Of a stretch of DNA of 64,000 nucleotides, positions 54,451 through 62,724 are shown one piece after another. Made by a program: the position numbers and the translations under genes. Source of the stretch: CALCNS01 sp964425745 (lineage in GTDB: Bacteria; Bacillota; JAAYKD01); contig CAYRNW010000007.1 of the NCBI GenBank assembly GCA_964425745.1, forward strand, positions 1 through 64,000, in the 5' to 3' direction. Within the stretch, counting starts at the first letter, position 1. Every line of letters begins with the position of its first letter. The notes under the pieces were generated by a model. That model searched no databases. It saw nothing but the letters and a program-made list of their open reading frames with translations, and had not been told where the DNA came from.

Positions 54451-55195
54451 CACCAAACACCGCCTTTACAATTGACTTTATGACAGGATCATATATTTTT
54501 GAAGCTTTCCCGGGTATACTTTCAAAAAGTGTGAGAGTAGAATTTTGGTCATCAATGGCCTGTACATAAGGTAAAGTATAGGAAACACCGCCAAAAGCAT
54601 TCTTATATTCTTCGCCATCCTGTGTCGGCCTCACATTTGAAAGCACTTTAATATGTTTGTCTGTATCGAATTTAGGCTCACTAAGCAGTGGCAATACGGA
54701 ACGGAAATAGGATATGCTTTTTAAATCGCAACTTCCAAGCCTTAATACTTCATCAGCCACTTCCAATGCTACTGTTGAAATAATACTTTCTGTCAAGATA
54801 CTGGAACAATCTATAATCACATAGTCAGCAATATGGCGAAGAAGGACCAGCAGGTCTATAGCCCGGTCTTTCTTATACTCAGCATAGGAAAATGGATTTT
54901 CTCCGGCTTTGTACCCAAGAAAAGTGATATACGGATTTTTATCAAAGGAAACACAGTTTCTTAAAATTACTTCCTGCGTAATGTTAGGAGCTGTTAATAC
55001 TTCACCTATAGAAACATCAATCGGTATTTTGGATTTAAAAATAGCAGGCAGTGCAGGGCAGATATCATCACACAGCAGAATCAGCACATTTTTCTTTTGA
55101 TCCGCAAGCTCTTTTGCCAGTTTTACGGCGGTAATCGTTTTGCCACTTCCTGGACTTCCCCATACCGCTAACATTTGTTTCCCTTTATTCTGCAT
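54443..55195 (-). CDS. TadZ/CpaE-like ATPase
   Basis: About 250 residues from MQNKGKQML, nine bases after AGGAGG. The Walker A VWGSPGSGKTITAVKLAK (G13-T20) is intact, and YVIIDCSSILTES is the Walker B strand, as in ParA/MinD-like TadZ proteins that place Tad pili. There is no receiver domain, unlike the degenerate relative at 40935. It overlaps the CpaB-like gene by 11 bases. Confidence 0.65.
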   Translation of the reverse strand: MQNKGKQMLAVWGSPGSGKTITAVKLAKELADQKKNVLILLCDDICPALPAIFKSKIPIDVSIGEVLTAPNITQEVILRNCVSFDKNPYITFLGYKAGENPFSYAEYKKDRAIDLLVLLRHIADYVIIDCSSILTESIISTVALEVADEVLRLGSCDLKSISYFRSVLPLLSEPKFDTDKHIKVLSNVRPTQDGEEYKNAFGGVSYTLPYVQAIDDQNSTLTLFESIPGKASKIYDPVIKSIVKAVFGDE

Positions 55196-56003
55196 CAGTG
55201 TTGCCCTCCTCTTTCTGTTCATTCTGCTTGACGCTTGTAACTGTGTTTGGGGCGTCCTCCTTTTTTCCGAAGAGTTTGTCCTGTTCAGCTAAAAACTTGT
55301 CGGCATTTTCCTTAGTACCACGGTAAACCAAGGTAGCATGAACATTTCCTTTTTGTTCAAGGTCTGCAAGTACCTTAGCCTGTTCTGTATTGACAAGCAA
55401 AGTTATCGTCGCAGGTAATTTCTTTTCTTCGTTTTCACTATTGGTTTCTTTTTGCGGAACATATTCCTTATCATCGCCTGTTTCTGCGGTTACTGCCAGG
55501 ACTTTTACATATTGGAGTTCAGGTGGAATGGTTGCTTTCCCCATGTTATCATAATTTGCAGATATAAGGGTTACGATATCACCGGCTTCCAATTTGCCTG
55601 ACAGGCCGGCAGCAAAAGACTTGATGGTAATGGACATGGCAACCTTTGTCCCGTTCAAATCATTCAAATACTCAAACTCGGCAAGGGGCTTTTCAGATAG
55701 TTTTGAAGCAATGATATAGTCACCTTTTTGTAAATCAGCATTGACGTATTTCCCGACTGCACTATCTTTACTCTTAATAACGTTGTCGGGAAGGTTATAT
55801 GCCCCCACTTTCACCATTTCCAGCTTGTCAGCAGTTAGCACTTCACCTTTCTTCACTGTTGATGATACTCTGACAATTTCCGTTTGTGCACGCAATCCAC
55901 TGTTAAACAAAGGTGTAAGCCCAAAGCAAATGACAAGGGAAAGGAAAATACATACCAGTCCGATGACTGTTCGGTTTTTAAAAATACTCAAATTCATATT
56001 CAA
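55185..56003 (-). CDS. CpaB/RcpC-like SAF-domain protein
   Basis: 272 residues. One N-terminal transmembrane helix (TVIGLVCIFLSLVICFGLTP), then a SAF domain (RVSSTVKKGEVLTADKLEMV, DLQKGDYIIASKL) and a second half with SGKLEAGDIVTLIS. This is the Gram-positive CpaB layout, which sits outside the membrane and supports the Tad pilus. The C-terminus is Lys/Glu-rich and probably disordered. Confidence 0.75.
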   Translation of the reverse strand: MNMNLSIFKNRTVIGLVCIFLSLVICFGLTPLFNSGLRAQTEIVRVSSTVKKGEVLTADKLEMVKVGAYNLPDNVIKSKDSAVGKYVNADLQKGDYIIASKLSEKPLAEFEYLNDLNGTKVAMSITIKSFAAGLSGKLEAGDIVTLISANYDNMGKATIPPELQYVKVLAVTAETGDDKEYVPQKETNSENEEKKLPATITLLVNTEQAKVLADLEQKGNVHATLVYRGTKENADKFLAEQDKLFGKKEDAPNTVTSVKQNEQKEEGNTDAE

Positions 56004-56018
56004 TAGTCCTCCTGTTTT

Positions 56019-56471
56019 TTAATTGATTGCACTCAGTAAAAGTGCCATGTATGAAAAAATACCTCCTGCGCAGAAAAAAGGTGCAAGAGGTAGTGTAATT
56101 GAGTTCAGCTTTTTACTTTTACTCGAAAGTCTTATATATAGTCCTGCTATTACAGCAAGAGTAAGAGAAATGACGCTTTGCATAGCACCAAGGGGTGTAC
56201 CCAACACAAAACCGCAAGCAGCCATCAGCTTTATATCACCGCCACCGATTGAAAAGCAGTTATCCCTGTGTATCAGGATTGCCGTAAGAAAATACGGCAG
56301 TCCTGTGATAACAAGCCCTGAAAATGCATCCCAAGGATCAATTGCCAATAATCCTATTATCATTATGAGTAACGAAATAATATCCGGAATTTCACGTTTT
56401 CGTATGTCCCATATAGCAGCCAAGATGAGCAGAAAGGCAAACATTCCGCCTTTTAATATCAGAATCATCAT
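56019..56471 (-). CDS. Prepilin peptidase (TadV/CpaA-like)
   Basis: 150 residues with about five membrane helices. The two catalytic Asp residues appear in AIWDIRKREIPD and GGGDIKLMAACGF, the GxGD site of type IV prepilin peptidases. The N-terminal methylase domain of PilD is missing, as in CpaA. It should process the Flp-like, TadE-like and DUF4320 proteins of this element. It overlaps the upstream gene by four bases. Confidence 0.88.
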   Translation of the reverse strand: MMILILKGGMFAFLLILAAIWDIRKREIPDIISLLIMIIGLLAIDPWDAFSGLVITGLPYFLTAILIHRDNCFSIGGGDIKLMAACGFVLGTPLGAMQSVISLTLAVIAGLYIRLSSKSKKLNSITLPLAPFFCAGGIFSYMALLLSAIN

Positions 56472-57196
56472 TGCTCTAATTCTTCCTCAATTTCTTGGGG
56501 AATCTCCTGCTCTTCGTTTTCATACTCGGCATAATAGTCTTCCATAATGGCAGGAGGTTTACCGCTAATATGATAATTATGAATTGTCAGTTCATGCTCC
56601 TGTGTGTCAATCATACTATTCATGCTGTCACGAAGCATATCCATATAGGAATAATCGCTGTGCTGCCATTCGGTATAAATGCAGTCCAATGGATTTTGAA
56701 TCGTCAGCAGGATGTTTATTTGCTTCTTGTCCAAATCATGATATTCAAGCAAGGACAAAATATCTGCTTTCATTACAATCTCATAAGCCGCATCAATGAT
56801 TTGCTGTGGTGTTTTTCCTTTCAGGTTTTCAAGAAATTCCGCATATTCGTTGCTTGCTCTTTCATAAAGCTGACGATCTCTGTCATCATAGTCCAACTGT
56901 TCAAGAAAGCGATGTGTTACTTCATAGAAGTCATTTCGATCTAGTTTCAGAGTTTCAAAATCAAGTTCCGACCAATAGTCAAACATACGGTCCAGAATGT
57001 TATCCAGTTTTTCAATCAGACCTGCCATTCTTTCCGTCAGCGGAGTATTATACAAGGCATTTCTAAAGGCAGTTTTTACTTGCAAATCATTAAAGAATAT
57101 ATCGTCGCGCTTTGCTACGGGGACTGATTCTTCGAACTTTTTGAGTTCCTCATCAATTCTCTTTATTACTCCTTCCTTATCTGCCACAATCATCAC
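56468..57196 (-). CDS. DUF3848-like protein
   Basis: About 240 residues, no membrane segments. VKTAFRNALYNTPLTERMAG followed by a helical part (YAEFLENLKGKTPQQIIDAA, DILSLLEYHDLDKKQINILL) recalls DUF3848, a family of unknown function confined to mobile elements. The C-terminus is strongly acidic. The start is unclear between a GTG at 57196 and codons shortly after it, all near a GGAGGG site within the methyltransferase gene end. Confidence 0.6.
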   Translation of the reverse strand: MMIVADKEGVIKRIDEELKKFEESVPVAKRDDIFFNDLQVKTAFRNALYNTPLTERMAGLIEKLDNILDRMFDYWSELDFETLKLDRNDFYEVTHRFLEQLDYDDRDRQLYERASNEYAEFLENLKGKTPQQIIDAAYEIVMKADILSLLEYHDLDKKQINILLTIQNPLDCIYTEWQHSDYSYMDMLRDSMNSMIDTQEHELTIHNYHISGKPPAIMEDYYAEYENEEQEIPQEIEEELEQ

Positions 57197-58493
57197 CCTC
57201 CATTTCCCGTTTAACTTCCAATATTTTCATCCCAAGTGCAAAAACCACTGTAACCGTTACTGAGTTTCCTGCTTGTTTATACAGTTGATTATCAGAGTTG
57301 ATTGTCCTTGCTTTATCAAACATCTCATCAGAAAATCCCTGCAATCGCCAGCATTCTCTCGGTGTTAATCTGCGGATACGGCCACAGCCAATAAAAGCCG
57401 TTCCTTGGTTGCATCCGGTTTCCAGCGTTTGTGCCACACCTTTGCCTATTCGTCCTCGCCTTGTTTTGCTATTAGGAAAAGCCAAGTTGATGCTGTCACC
57501 GCATCCGGCTTCTGCATACCCCAGTTTTGTCGCTTCCTTGATTCTGATTCTTTTTTGGCAGTTCTCACAATCACAGAGCATAACACCGTGGCGGTCTTGA
57601 GCTGTCAAAGTAAAACTCGGTTCACCGCAAGGTTTAAAGCGCGGACCGTTTTGCCTTTTCTCTATTCGGTTCGGAGTCAGGACAGCTCTCGCACAGGCAT
57701 AATAAACGCCGGAATTATCAGCCCCTCGGTTGGTAATTCCGGCGTTATATCTCGCTTTTATACAGCGAGCCGTGTCGGTTATTTTACTATTTTTGTTTAG
57801 GTCAATGAAATACAACCCTGTTTTTCCACCCCAGCCACCGCTTTGAGCTGAAAGGGTTACACTTGTACCTTCGGGACTGTATACTCTCTGTCCCTGCATT
57901 CCCCCAATGAGTTGGATAAGAGTTTTTCCGTCGCTTCCGGTGAGAGGAAATATTTTTCCGGGACTTTTGTTTCCAGAATGTTTATAAGCGACAATGTAGA
58001 TCCGTTCTCGATTTTGTGGAACTCCGTAATTGCGTGAATTAAGAAGTCCGTACTGACAATCATAGCCGAGTGTGGCCAGCGTATAGAGAATGGTTGTAAA
58101 GTCCCATCCTCGATTAACGGATAACAGATTTTTAACATTTTCAAAGATAATCCATTGGGGTTTATCTTCGGCATTTTTGCCCTGGATGAGTCTAACAACT
58201 TCAAAAAAGAGTCCGCTTCGCTTTCCGTCAAGCCCTCGCTGGCTGCCTGCGACCGAAATATCCTGACAAGGAAATCCGGCAGTCCAGATGTCAGCTCTTG
58301 GAATTTCTTCAGGTCTGACTGCTGTGATATCTTTTGCAAACCATTCATCCTCCTTTACATCAAAAATTGCCCGGTAGCTTTGATCGGCAAATTTATCTAT
58401 TTCACAATGTCCGATACATCTCATCCCACAAGCTTCCAAGCCTGCCCGAAAACCGCCAATTCCACAGAAAAAATCAATGAAGGTCATTTCCAT
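57177..58493 (-). CDS. Orphan DNA cytosine-5 methyltransferase
   Basis: 438 residues from MEMTFIDFF. The motifs are FIDFFCGIGGFRAGL (I), AGFPCQDISVAG (IV), FENVKNLL (VI), QNRERIYIV (VIII) and QAGNSVTVTVV (X). The target region contains a Cys-rich part (LCDCENCQKR, GYAEAGCGDS) that could bind zinc. No nuclease gene is adjacent, so it is probably an element-borne orphan methylase that protects transferred DNA from recipient restriction. It is unlike the C5 enzyme at 38707. Confidence 0.85.
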   Translation of the reverse strand: MEMTFIDFFCGIGGFRAGLEACGMRCIGHCEIDKFADQSYRAIFDVKEDEWFAKDITAVRPEEIPRADIWTAGFPCQDISVAGSQRGLDGKRSGLFFEVVRLIQGKNAEDKPQWIIFENVKNLLSVNRGWDFTTILYTLATLGYDCQYGLLNSRNYGVPQNRERIYIVAYKHSGNKSPGKIFPLTGSDGKTLIQLIGGMQGQRVYSPEGTSVTLSAQSGGWGGKTGLYFIDLNKNSKITDTARCIKARYNAGITNRGADNSGVYYACARAVLTPNRIEKRQNGPRFKPCGEPSFTLTAQDRHGVMLCDCENCQKRIRIKEATKLGYAEAGCGDSINLAFPNSKTRRGRIGKGVAQTLETGCNQGTAFIGCGRIRRLTPRECWRLQGFSDEMFDKARTINSDNQLYKQAGNSVTVTVVFALGMKILEVKREMEGDDCGR

Positions 58494-58530
58494 AGGCAAA
58501 TCACACTTCTTGTCCCAATAGTATGGCTCA

Positions 58531-58851
58531 TTATTTATTCATCCTCCATTCATCTCCATAAGCATATGGATAATATTTTTGGCTTCTCGCAAATCGCACC
58601 ATGTTTTGAACCTGATCCACTACCGAAAGATTTGTCTGGTCTTTTGTGGTCATCATGACAGAACCGATAATCCCCGTAAGGATACAAATTACAGCAGGTG
58701 TAACATTATGCGAAAGTATCCATATAAAAAGAGCAACAACTCCTGCACCGATTGATCCAACAACAGATTGCAGAAGTTGTTTTCGTCCAAATCCGGGAAA
58801 AATCTCGGTTTCAGTTTTTACTCCCATAGGTATATATAGCTTTTCATCCAT
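58531..58851 (-). CDS. PrgI-family (VirB3-like) membrane protein
   Basis: 106 residues from MDEKLYIPMG; GGGAGG lies six bases before this ATG. A short N-terminal beta segment is followed by two hydrophobic helices (LLQSVVGSIGAGVVALFIWI, AVICILTGIIGSVMM) and a charged C-terminus, as in PrgI proteins of Gram-positive conjugation systems. It would join VirB4 at the inner membrane. Confidence 0.75.
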   Translation of the reverse strand: MDEKLYIPMGVKTETEIFPGFGRKQLLQSVVGSIGAGVVALFIWILSHNVTPAVICILTGIIGSVMMTTKDQTNLSVVDQVQNMVRFARSQKYYPYAYGDEWRMNK

Positions 58852-58863
58852 TTTCATCCTCCC

Positions 58864-59073
58864 TTAAGCATAGTAATAAAGCACCAAGTCTTTGATTTGC
58901 CAAATGCTTTCGGCAATAATATAGAAAATTACTGTGTTTTTGGCTCGTTTCTTATACTGGGCAGCTTCCTCCTCAGCAGCAGATAAGCGCACCATACAAT
59001 AAATAAATCTTGCCGCTGAACCTATTCGTACTAGGCTGATGATTGCATTTGAAATGTCATCCATTGTCACCAC
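58864..59073 (-). CDS. Small membrane protein
   Basis: 69 residues. A weakly hydrophobic N-terminal helix (ISNAIISLVRIGSAARFIYC), a charged middle (SAAEEEAAQYKKRAKN) and a second hydrophobic segment (TVIFYIIAESIWQIKDLVLY). It sits between PrgI and the VirB6-like gene and so probably belongs to the mating channel, perhaps as a minor pilin. No family is recognised. Confidence 0.55.
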   Translation of the reverse strand: MVTMDDISNAIISLVRIGSAARFIYCMVRLSAAEEEAAQYKKRAKNTVIFYIIAESIWQIKDLVLYYYA

Positions 59074-59140
59074 TGATTAGTCACCGCCTTTCATATAGGT
59101 ATTGTAGTTTGTATGTCACCATCTAACATCTTTACCATCT

Positions 59141-59974
59141 CTATTTGGCCAGGTTTTTCGCCATACCGACAAGCCTTACGCTGTGATATACATTATTAAT
59201 TACACCGGTTCCGCCACCACCGGTTGTGATGAGAAAATCTTGCAGGAATCTCGGTGTTCTGATTGCCAATACCATACAAGCAACTCCCCAAAAGATATGC
59301 ATATTCAGCATCAGTCCTACGCCTAATTTTGCAAGAGATATTTGTATTACAACAGCAAGTGTTGACTGAAAAAACTTATTGATATATGTTTTAAAAACAC
59401 CTTTATCATTGTCAAGAAGTCCAACACAGGCTAAAGGTACGCCGATCCTCAAAATCAATATTTCCAGTCCCCTCATAAGGAACTGGAAATACAGCATGAA
59501 GTAGCAGATAATAAAAATCAGCCCGAAAATTGCTGTTACTATCCCTAATGAAGAAATACCATTTACCCATGCCTGCCAATCGTAGCTTGTTGCTGCTCCA
59601 ATAGCTATCAAGAGTTTATTGGTCATATCCTCCACTATACTGCCAAGCCATCCATAGATGGTAGGAAAGCATATCGCAACAGCTAACGCCCTAAAAAAAT
59701 TGGTGAGCAGATATAGAGGTTCTTCATCAGCATCACCGTCTGTCCACATTACATAAGTTTCAAAGCCTTTTTTGAGAAACTTTAAGATAATCAAAGAAAT
59801 ACCAAATCCAAATATAATGTCAAACAGAGTTTCTGCAAGATTTACACTGGATACAACAGTCATATATTGTTCGGCATACAATGTCATAGGCACTATATCG
59901 GTTAAGAGATTGTTGATATAGGCTATAGAGCCGTTGAGCAAAGCAACGATTAGCATTACTAAAATGACTTCCAA
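59141..59974 (-). CDS. VirB6/TrbL-like conjugation channel protein
   Basis: 277 residues from a TTG start with AGGGGTG upstream. At least six membrane helices can be drawn, including FDIIFGFGISLIILKFL and IFGLIFIICYFMLYFQFLM, with the loop MRGLEILILRIGVPLACVGL conserved in this family. VirB6-like proteins line the channel in the inner membrane. The position between spoVG and prgI agrees with other Gram-positive elements. Confidence 0.75.
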   Translation of the reverse strand: MEVILVMLIVALLNGSIAYINNLLTDIVPMTLYAEQYMTVVSSVNLAETLFDIIFGFGISLIILKFLKKGFETYVMWTDGDADEEPLYLLTNFFRALAVAICFPTIYGWLGSIVEDMTNKLLIAIGAATSYDWQAWVNGISSLGIVTAIFGLIFIICYFMLYFQFLMRGLEILILRIGVPLACVGLLDNDKGVFKTYINKFFQSTLAVVIQISLAKLGVGLMLNMHIFWGVACMVLAIRTPRFLQDFLITTGGGGTGVINNVYHSVRLVGMAKNLAK

Positions 59975-60036
59975 ATCTCAATCACCCCTTTCCGGAGGAG
60001 TACCTAAATGATACCCCCAAAGGATTTTCGTATCTG

Positions 60037-60327
60037 CTATTCGTGCTTTTCGTTATTGCTATCTGTTGATGTAATAACCGCTTGATAGGCTTCCAATACG
60101 CTTTTTTCTATCTGCTCTCTTACACTGGATTTGATCGGATGGCATATTTCAACATAACTTCCGTCTTTAATCTTGCCGCTTGGCATGGATACAAAAAGCC
60201 CCTTTGCTCCATTTACCAGCCGCACGTTTTTGATGATAAAACCTTCATCAATAATTAGATTTACAACTGCTTTCAACTTACCGTTGTCCTTGAATGTCTT
60301 TTTGATTTCTGTTTTGATGTTCATCAT
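60037..60327 (-). CDS. spoVG: SpoVG-family RNA/DNA-binding regulator
   Basis: 96 residues with an AGGAGG ribosome binding site. LVIDEGFIIKNVRLVNG-type strands (here VNLIIDEGFIIKNVRLVNGA), LFVSMPSGKIKDGSYVEICH and PIKSSVREQIEKSVLEAYQ are the SpoVG fold. Chromosomal SpoVG binds nucleic acid and tunes gene expression; copies within integrative elements are common. It follows a strong terminator, so it depends on read-through or its own promoter. Confidence 0.88.
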   Translation of the reverse strand: MMNIKTEIKKTFKDNGKLKAVVNLIIDEGFIIKNVRLVNGAKGLFVSMPSGKIKDGSYVEICHPIKSSVREQIEKSVLEAYQAVITSTDSNNEKHE

Positions 60328-60355
60328 AAAATCCTCCTGATTTTTTGTTTAAAAT

Positions 60356-60388
60356 AGCATTGGCGGTGCCGTTTGCACCGCCAATGCT
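60356..60388 (-). terminator. Strong rho-independent terminator after the Flp-like gene
   Basis: AGCATTGGCGGTGC and GCACCGCCAATGCT form a perfect 14-base stem with a five-base loop, followed on the minus strand by ATTTTAAACAAAAAA. It separates the Flp-like pilin gene from spoVG and is the strongest hairpin in the window. Confidence 0.85.
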
Positions 60389-60402
60389 TTTGATTGAGTC
60401 GT

Positions 60403-60666
60403 TTAGCCCTTGTAGTTAAACATCTCTTTGATGCGTTCTGTGATTGTCGGCAGCACTGTACCGTTTATAATAAGATACAGTCCGGCAAGAATGAGTGCCC
60501 CAAGCACAATGGAAATAAGGACGGTAATTGCAACATCGAGTGTGCCCTGCCCTTCACGATTTGCAAGTGCTCTCTTGGCTCTGCCAAAGATTTGATTGAC
60601 TGATGATTTTACATTGCCAACAGTTGCCATAGCTTTGATTTCCGCATTTCTTAGAATGTTTTTCAT
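60403..60666 (-). CDS. Flp/Tad-type major pilin candidate (DUF6133-like)
   Basis: 87 residues. A basic leader (AKRALANREG) ends at a Gly-Gln boundary followed by GTLDVAITVLISIVLGALIL, close to the G/xxxxxE-like cleavage context of Flp pilins although the Glu+5 is Asp. One long hydrophobic helix and a short C-terminus match Flp size after cleavage. It lies between two terminators, as expected for an abundant pilin. The alternative is a structural protein of the mating channel. Confidence 0.65.
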   Translation of the reverse strand: MKNILRNAEIKAMATVGNVKSSVNQIFGRAKRALANREGQGTLDVAITVLISIVLGALILAGLYLIINGTVLPTITERIKEMFNYKG

Positions 60667-60705
60667 TGAATAAATCCTCCTTTAAAATATGAATTAGTAA
60701 AAATA

Positions 60706-60725
60706 AGACTGTTCTTATACAGTCT
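60706..60725 (-). terminator. Rho-independent terminator after the VirB2-like gene
   Basis: AGACTG (60706-60711) pairs with CAGTCT (60720-60725); on the minus strand the hairpin is followed by TATTTTT. It lies 18 bases after the stop of the VirB2-like gene. Confidence 0.65.
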
Positions 60726-60742
60726 GTAAAACGTTTTTAGAA

Positions 60743-61099
60743 TTACTTATAATATCCAACGATGAGATTAAGTGTTGCCGAACCGAGTACCGCACCGATA
60801 CAGGAAACAATAGCAACGACAATACGGTTATTCCACTTTTTCTGATCCATCTCATCTGCAGCTGATCTGCGGATGAAGAAATAGATAATGAGAAGTCCTG
60901 ATACTACCGGAGCAAGAACCATTAACCAGGTAGTAACATCTCCAATCAGTTTTTCAGTTCCTTTGACAATCTGGCTGTCTTTTATGTCGTCGGCATACGC
61001 AGGCATTGTGCTCATAAAAGAAACAGCAAGTGCAACCATTCCTGCACTTGCCGTTTTCCAAAGGTTTTTGCATTTTTTCTTTACGGTTTTGATGTTCAC
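60743..61099 (-). CDS. VirB2/TrbC-like pilin candidate
   Basis: 118 residues from GTG, with AAAGGAGG upstream. A signal peptide (SAGMVALAVSFMSTMPAYA) is followed by VIGDVTTWLM-type helix 1 (TTWLMVLAPVVSGLLIIYFF), a basic loop RRSAADEMDQKKWNNR, and helix 2 (IVVAIVSCIGAVLGSATL). Signal peptide, two helices and a polar loop is the VirB2 plan. It directly follows virD4. Confidence 0.7.
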   Translation of the reverse strand: MNIKTVKKKCKNLWKTASAGMVALAVSFMSTMPAYADDIKDSQIVKGTEKLIGDVTTWLMVLAPVVSGLLIIYFFIRRSAADEMDQKKWNNRIVVAIVSCIGAVLGSATLNLIVGYYK

Positions 61100-61117
61100 A
61101 AACTTGTCCTCCTTTCA

Positions 61118-62647
61118 TTATTCTAAATCAGTTTCATTGTTGGCAAATCCACCATTACCTTTTTGAGCTTGTAATTGCATTTTCCTGATAATATCTTTCT
61201 GATAGTAAATCCAGATATTCCATAATGCGATTTCCTCATTCGTGTTAGTGATTGCAGGGCGCTTTTTCTCCCGTTCCTCCCGAAGTCTACGGTTGTGTTC
61301 CTTGTCGCCAAGCCCTAACATCCTGTTAAAGTACCACTCTGATAAATCCGGAGAATACATGATAGCAGGATGCGTACGAGAAGTGACAATCTGATAAGGC
61401 CGTATAATACGCCTGACCTCATCTACATTCAAGAGTTTCCGTTCTACTAAACTGATACTATGAGAACTTGATGGAGTGGAATATTTTGCGTGGTTTGACG
61501 ACAATTGATAACTTGAAACAGTATAAGTACCAAGCTTTTCCGATATCTCACGCAAAGTATCCATATCATCTGCTTGTAGATACACCCAGGTTTGGCAGTT
61601 GGCTTTAATGGTGTCCGAGGTATTTTCATCATACTTCTCTTTTAGCTGTGAAAAGGACTGAATAAACAGATTGAAGCGCATACCCCTACCACCGCCGACT
61701 GTCAGCTTATTTGTGAAATCAGTGATGGTTGTAAAGTTTCCGAATTCATCCAAAATGAAATTGACACGCTGCTTTAATCGACCTCCCCTTATATCAGCTA
61801 AATTGGCAAGCAATTCATATTGCTGTGATACTATCAGCGATGCCACCGGATAAAAGGTGGTTTTCTCATCAGGCAGAATAATAAACAATGCCTGCTTTTT
61901 CTGCCCTATGTCCTGCAACTGAAAATCGCTCATATGGGTTATGGCATAAATAGATTTGCTCGTAAATAATCGGAGTGTAGTCAAAGCTGAAGTATAAAAG
62001 CTTCCCCTTGTCCTGCTGGGTGCAACATCAGAAATAGATAGTAGGGCTTTGGCAGGATGAGCAGGGGGAAGCTTTTTAACATATTCAAGCAGTGGCATTT
62101 TATTGCCGATTGTCTTGACCATTTCAGCAATAAACCAATAAACATTGGTAAGGTTCTGATACTCTGGACGATGCTTGTTATCACATATCACACAGAGTAT
62201 AGATGCTGCAATAATGGAACATTCACCATTGGTCCAGATCTTTTCACCTTCCGGTTTGCCAACAAAATTGTTTGTCAAATCCCATGCCAGCATTTCAGCC
62301 TTATCGGTATCACCTGCATTAACAGCATTGATGATTGGCTGCAGTAGATTATACCGCTGACTTTTCGCAGGGTTTTTGAAATCCAAAACCAGAACCTCGT
62401 AGCCGAGTTTCTTAAGGAATTCAGATGTATAGTCAAACAGCTCGGCCTTTGGATCGCTGACTACAATGGATTCCCCTGCAAGTCCAAGAGTGCAGATAGA
62501 TTGAACTACCAGATTTCGAGACTTACCGGAACGGGTAGCACCAATACATAGCAGATGGCTGTCCTCGCCAACAAAATAGATGCGTTCTTTGTTGCCTTCT
62601 TTCTTTACACCGATAACAACACCTCCTTGTTGGGTAATTTCACTCAT
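61118..62647 (-). CDS. virD4: VirD4/TraG-type coupling ATPase (main domain)
   Basis: About 509 residues from MSEITQQGG, nine bases after AAAGGAG. Walker A is IGATRSGKS at 35-43, Walker B NFILDEFGNF near 295, and the segment GKSRNLVVQSICTLGLAGES is the usual one. The N-terminal membrane region is absent here and is encoded by the gene upstream (62725-63180). VirD4 brings the relaxase-DNA complex to the channel. Confidence 0.9.
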   Translation of the reverse strand: MSEITQQGGVVIGVKKEGNKERIYFVGEDSHLLCIGATRSGKSRNLVVQSICTLGLAGESIVVSDPKAELFDYTSEFLKKLGYEVLVLDFKNPAKSQRYNLLQPIINAVNAGDTDKAEMLAWDLTNNFVGKPEGEKIWTNGECSIIAASILCVICDNKHRPEYQNLTNVYWFIAEMVKTIGNKMPLLEYVKKLPPAHPAKALLSISDVAPSRTRGSFYTSALTTLRLFTSKSIYAITHMSDFQLQDIGQKKQALFIILPDEKTTFYPVASLIVSQQYELLANLADIRGGRLKQRVNFILDEFGNFTTITDFTNKLTVGGGRGMRFNLFIQSFSQLKEKYDENTSDTIKANCQTWVYLQADDMDTLREISEKLGTYTVSSYQLSSNHAKYSTPSSSHSISLVERKLLNVDEVRRIIRPYQIVTSRTHPAIMYSPDLSEWYFNRMLGLGDKEHNRRLREEREKKRPAITNTNEEIALWNIWIYYQKDIIRKMQLQAQKGNGGFANNETDLE

Positions 62648-62724
62648 AGGCATCAACTCCTTTCAACTAACTCAAATCATTGAGAATAAACAGTTATATT
62701 AAATCCATGAACTAATATAATCGC

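Noticed and set aside
57405..58348. Overlapping frames on both strands within the C5 methyltransferase gene
   Set aside because: All methyltransferase motifs lie in one continuous frame; the others lack start signals and domains.
57177..58493. C5 methyltransferase as part of a restriction-modification system
   Set aside because: Its neighbours are transfer genes (prgI, DUF3848-like); no endonuclease is seen within reach.
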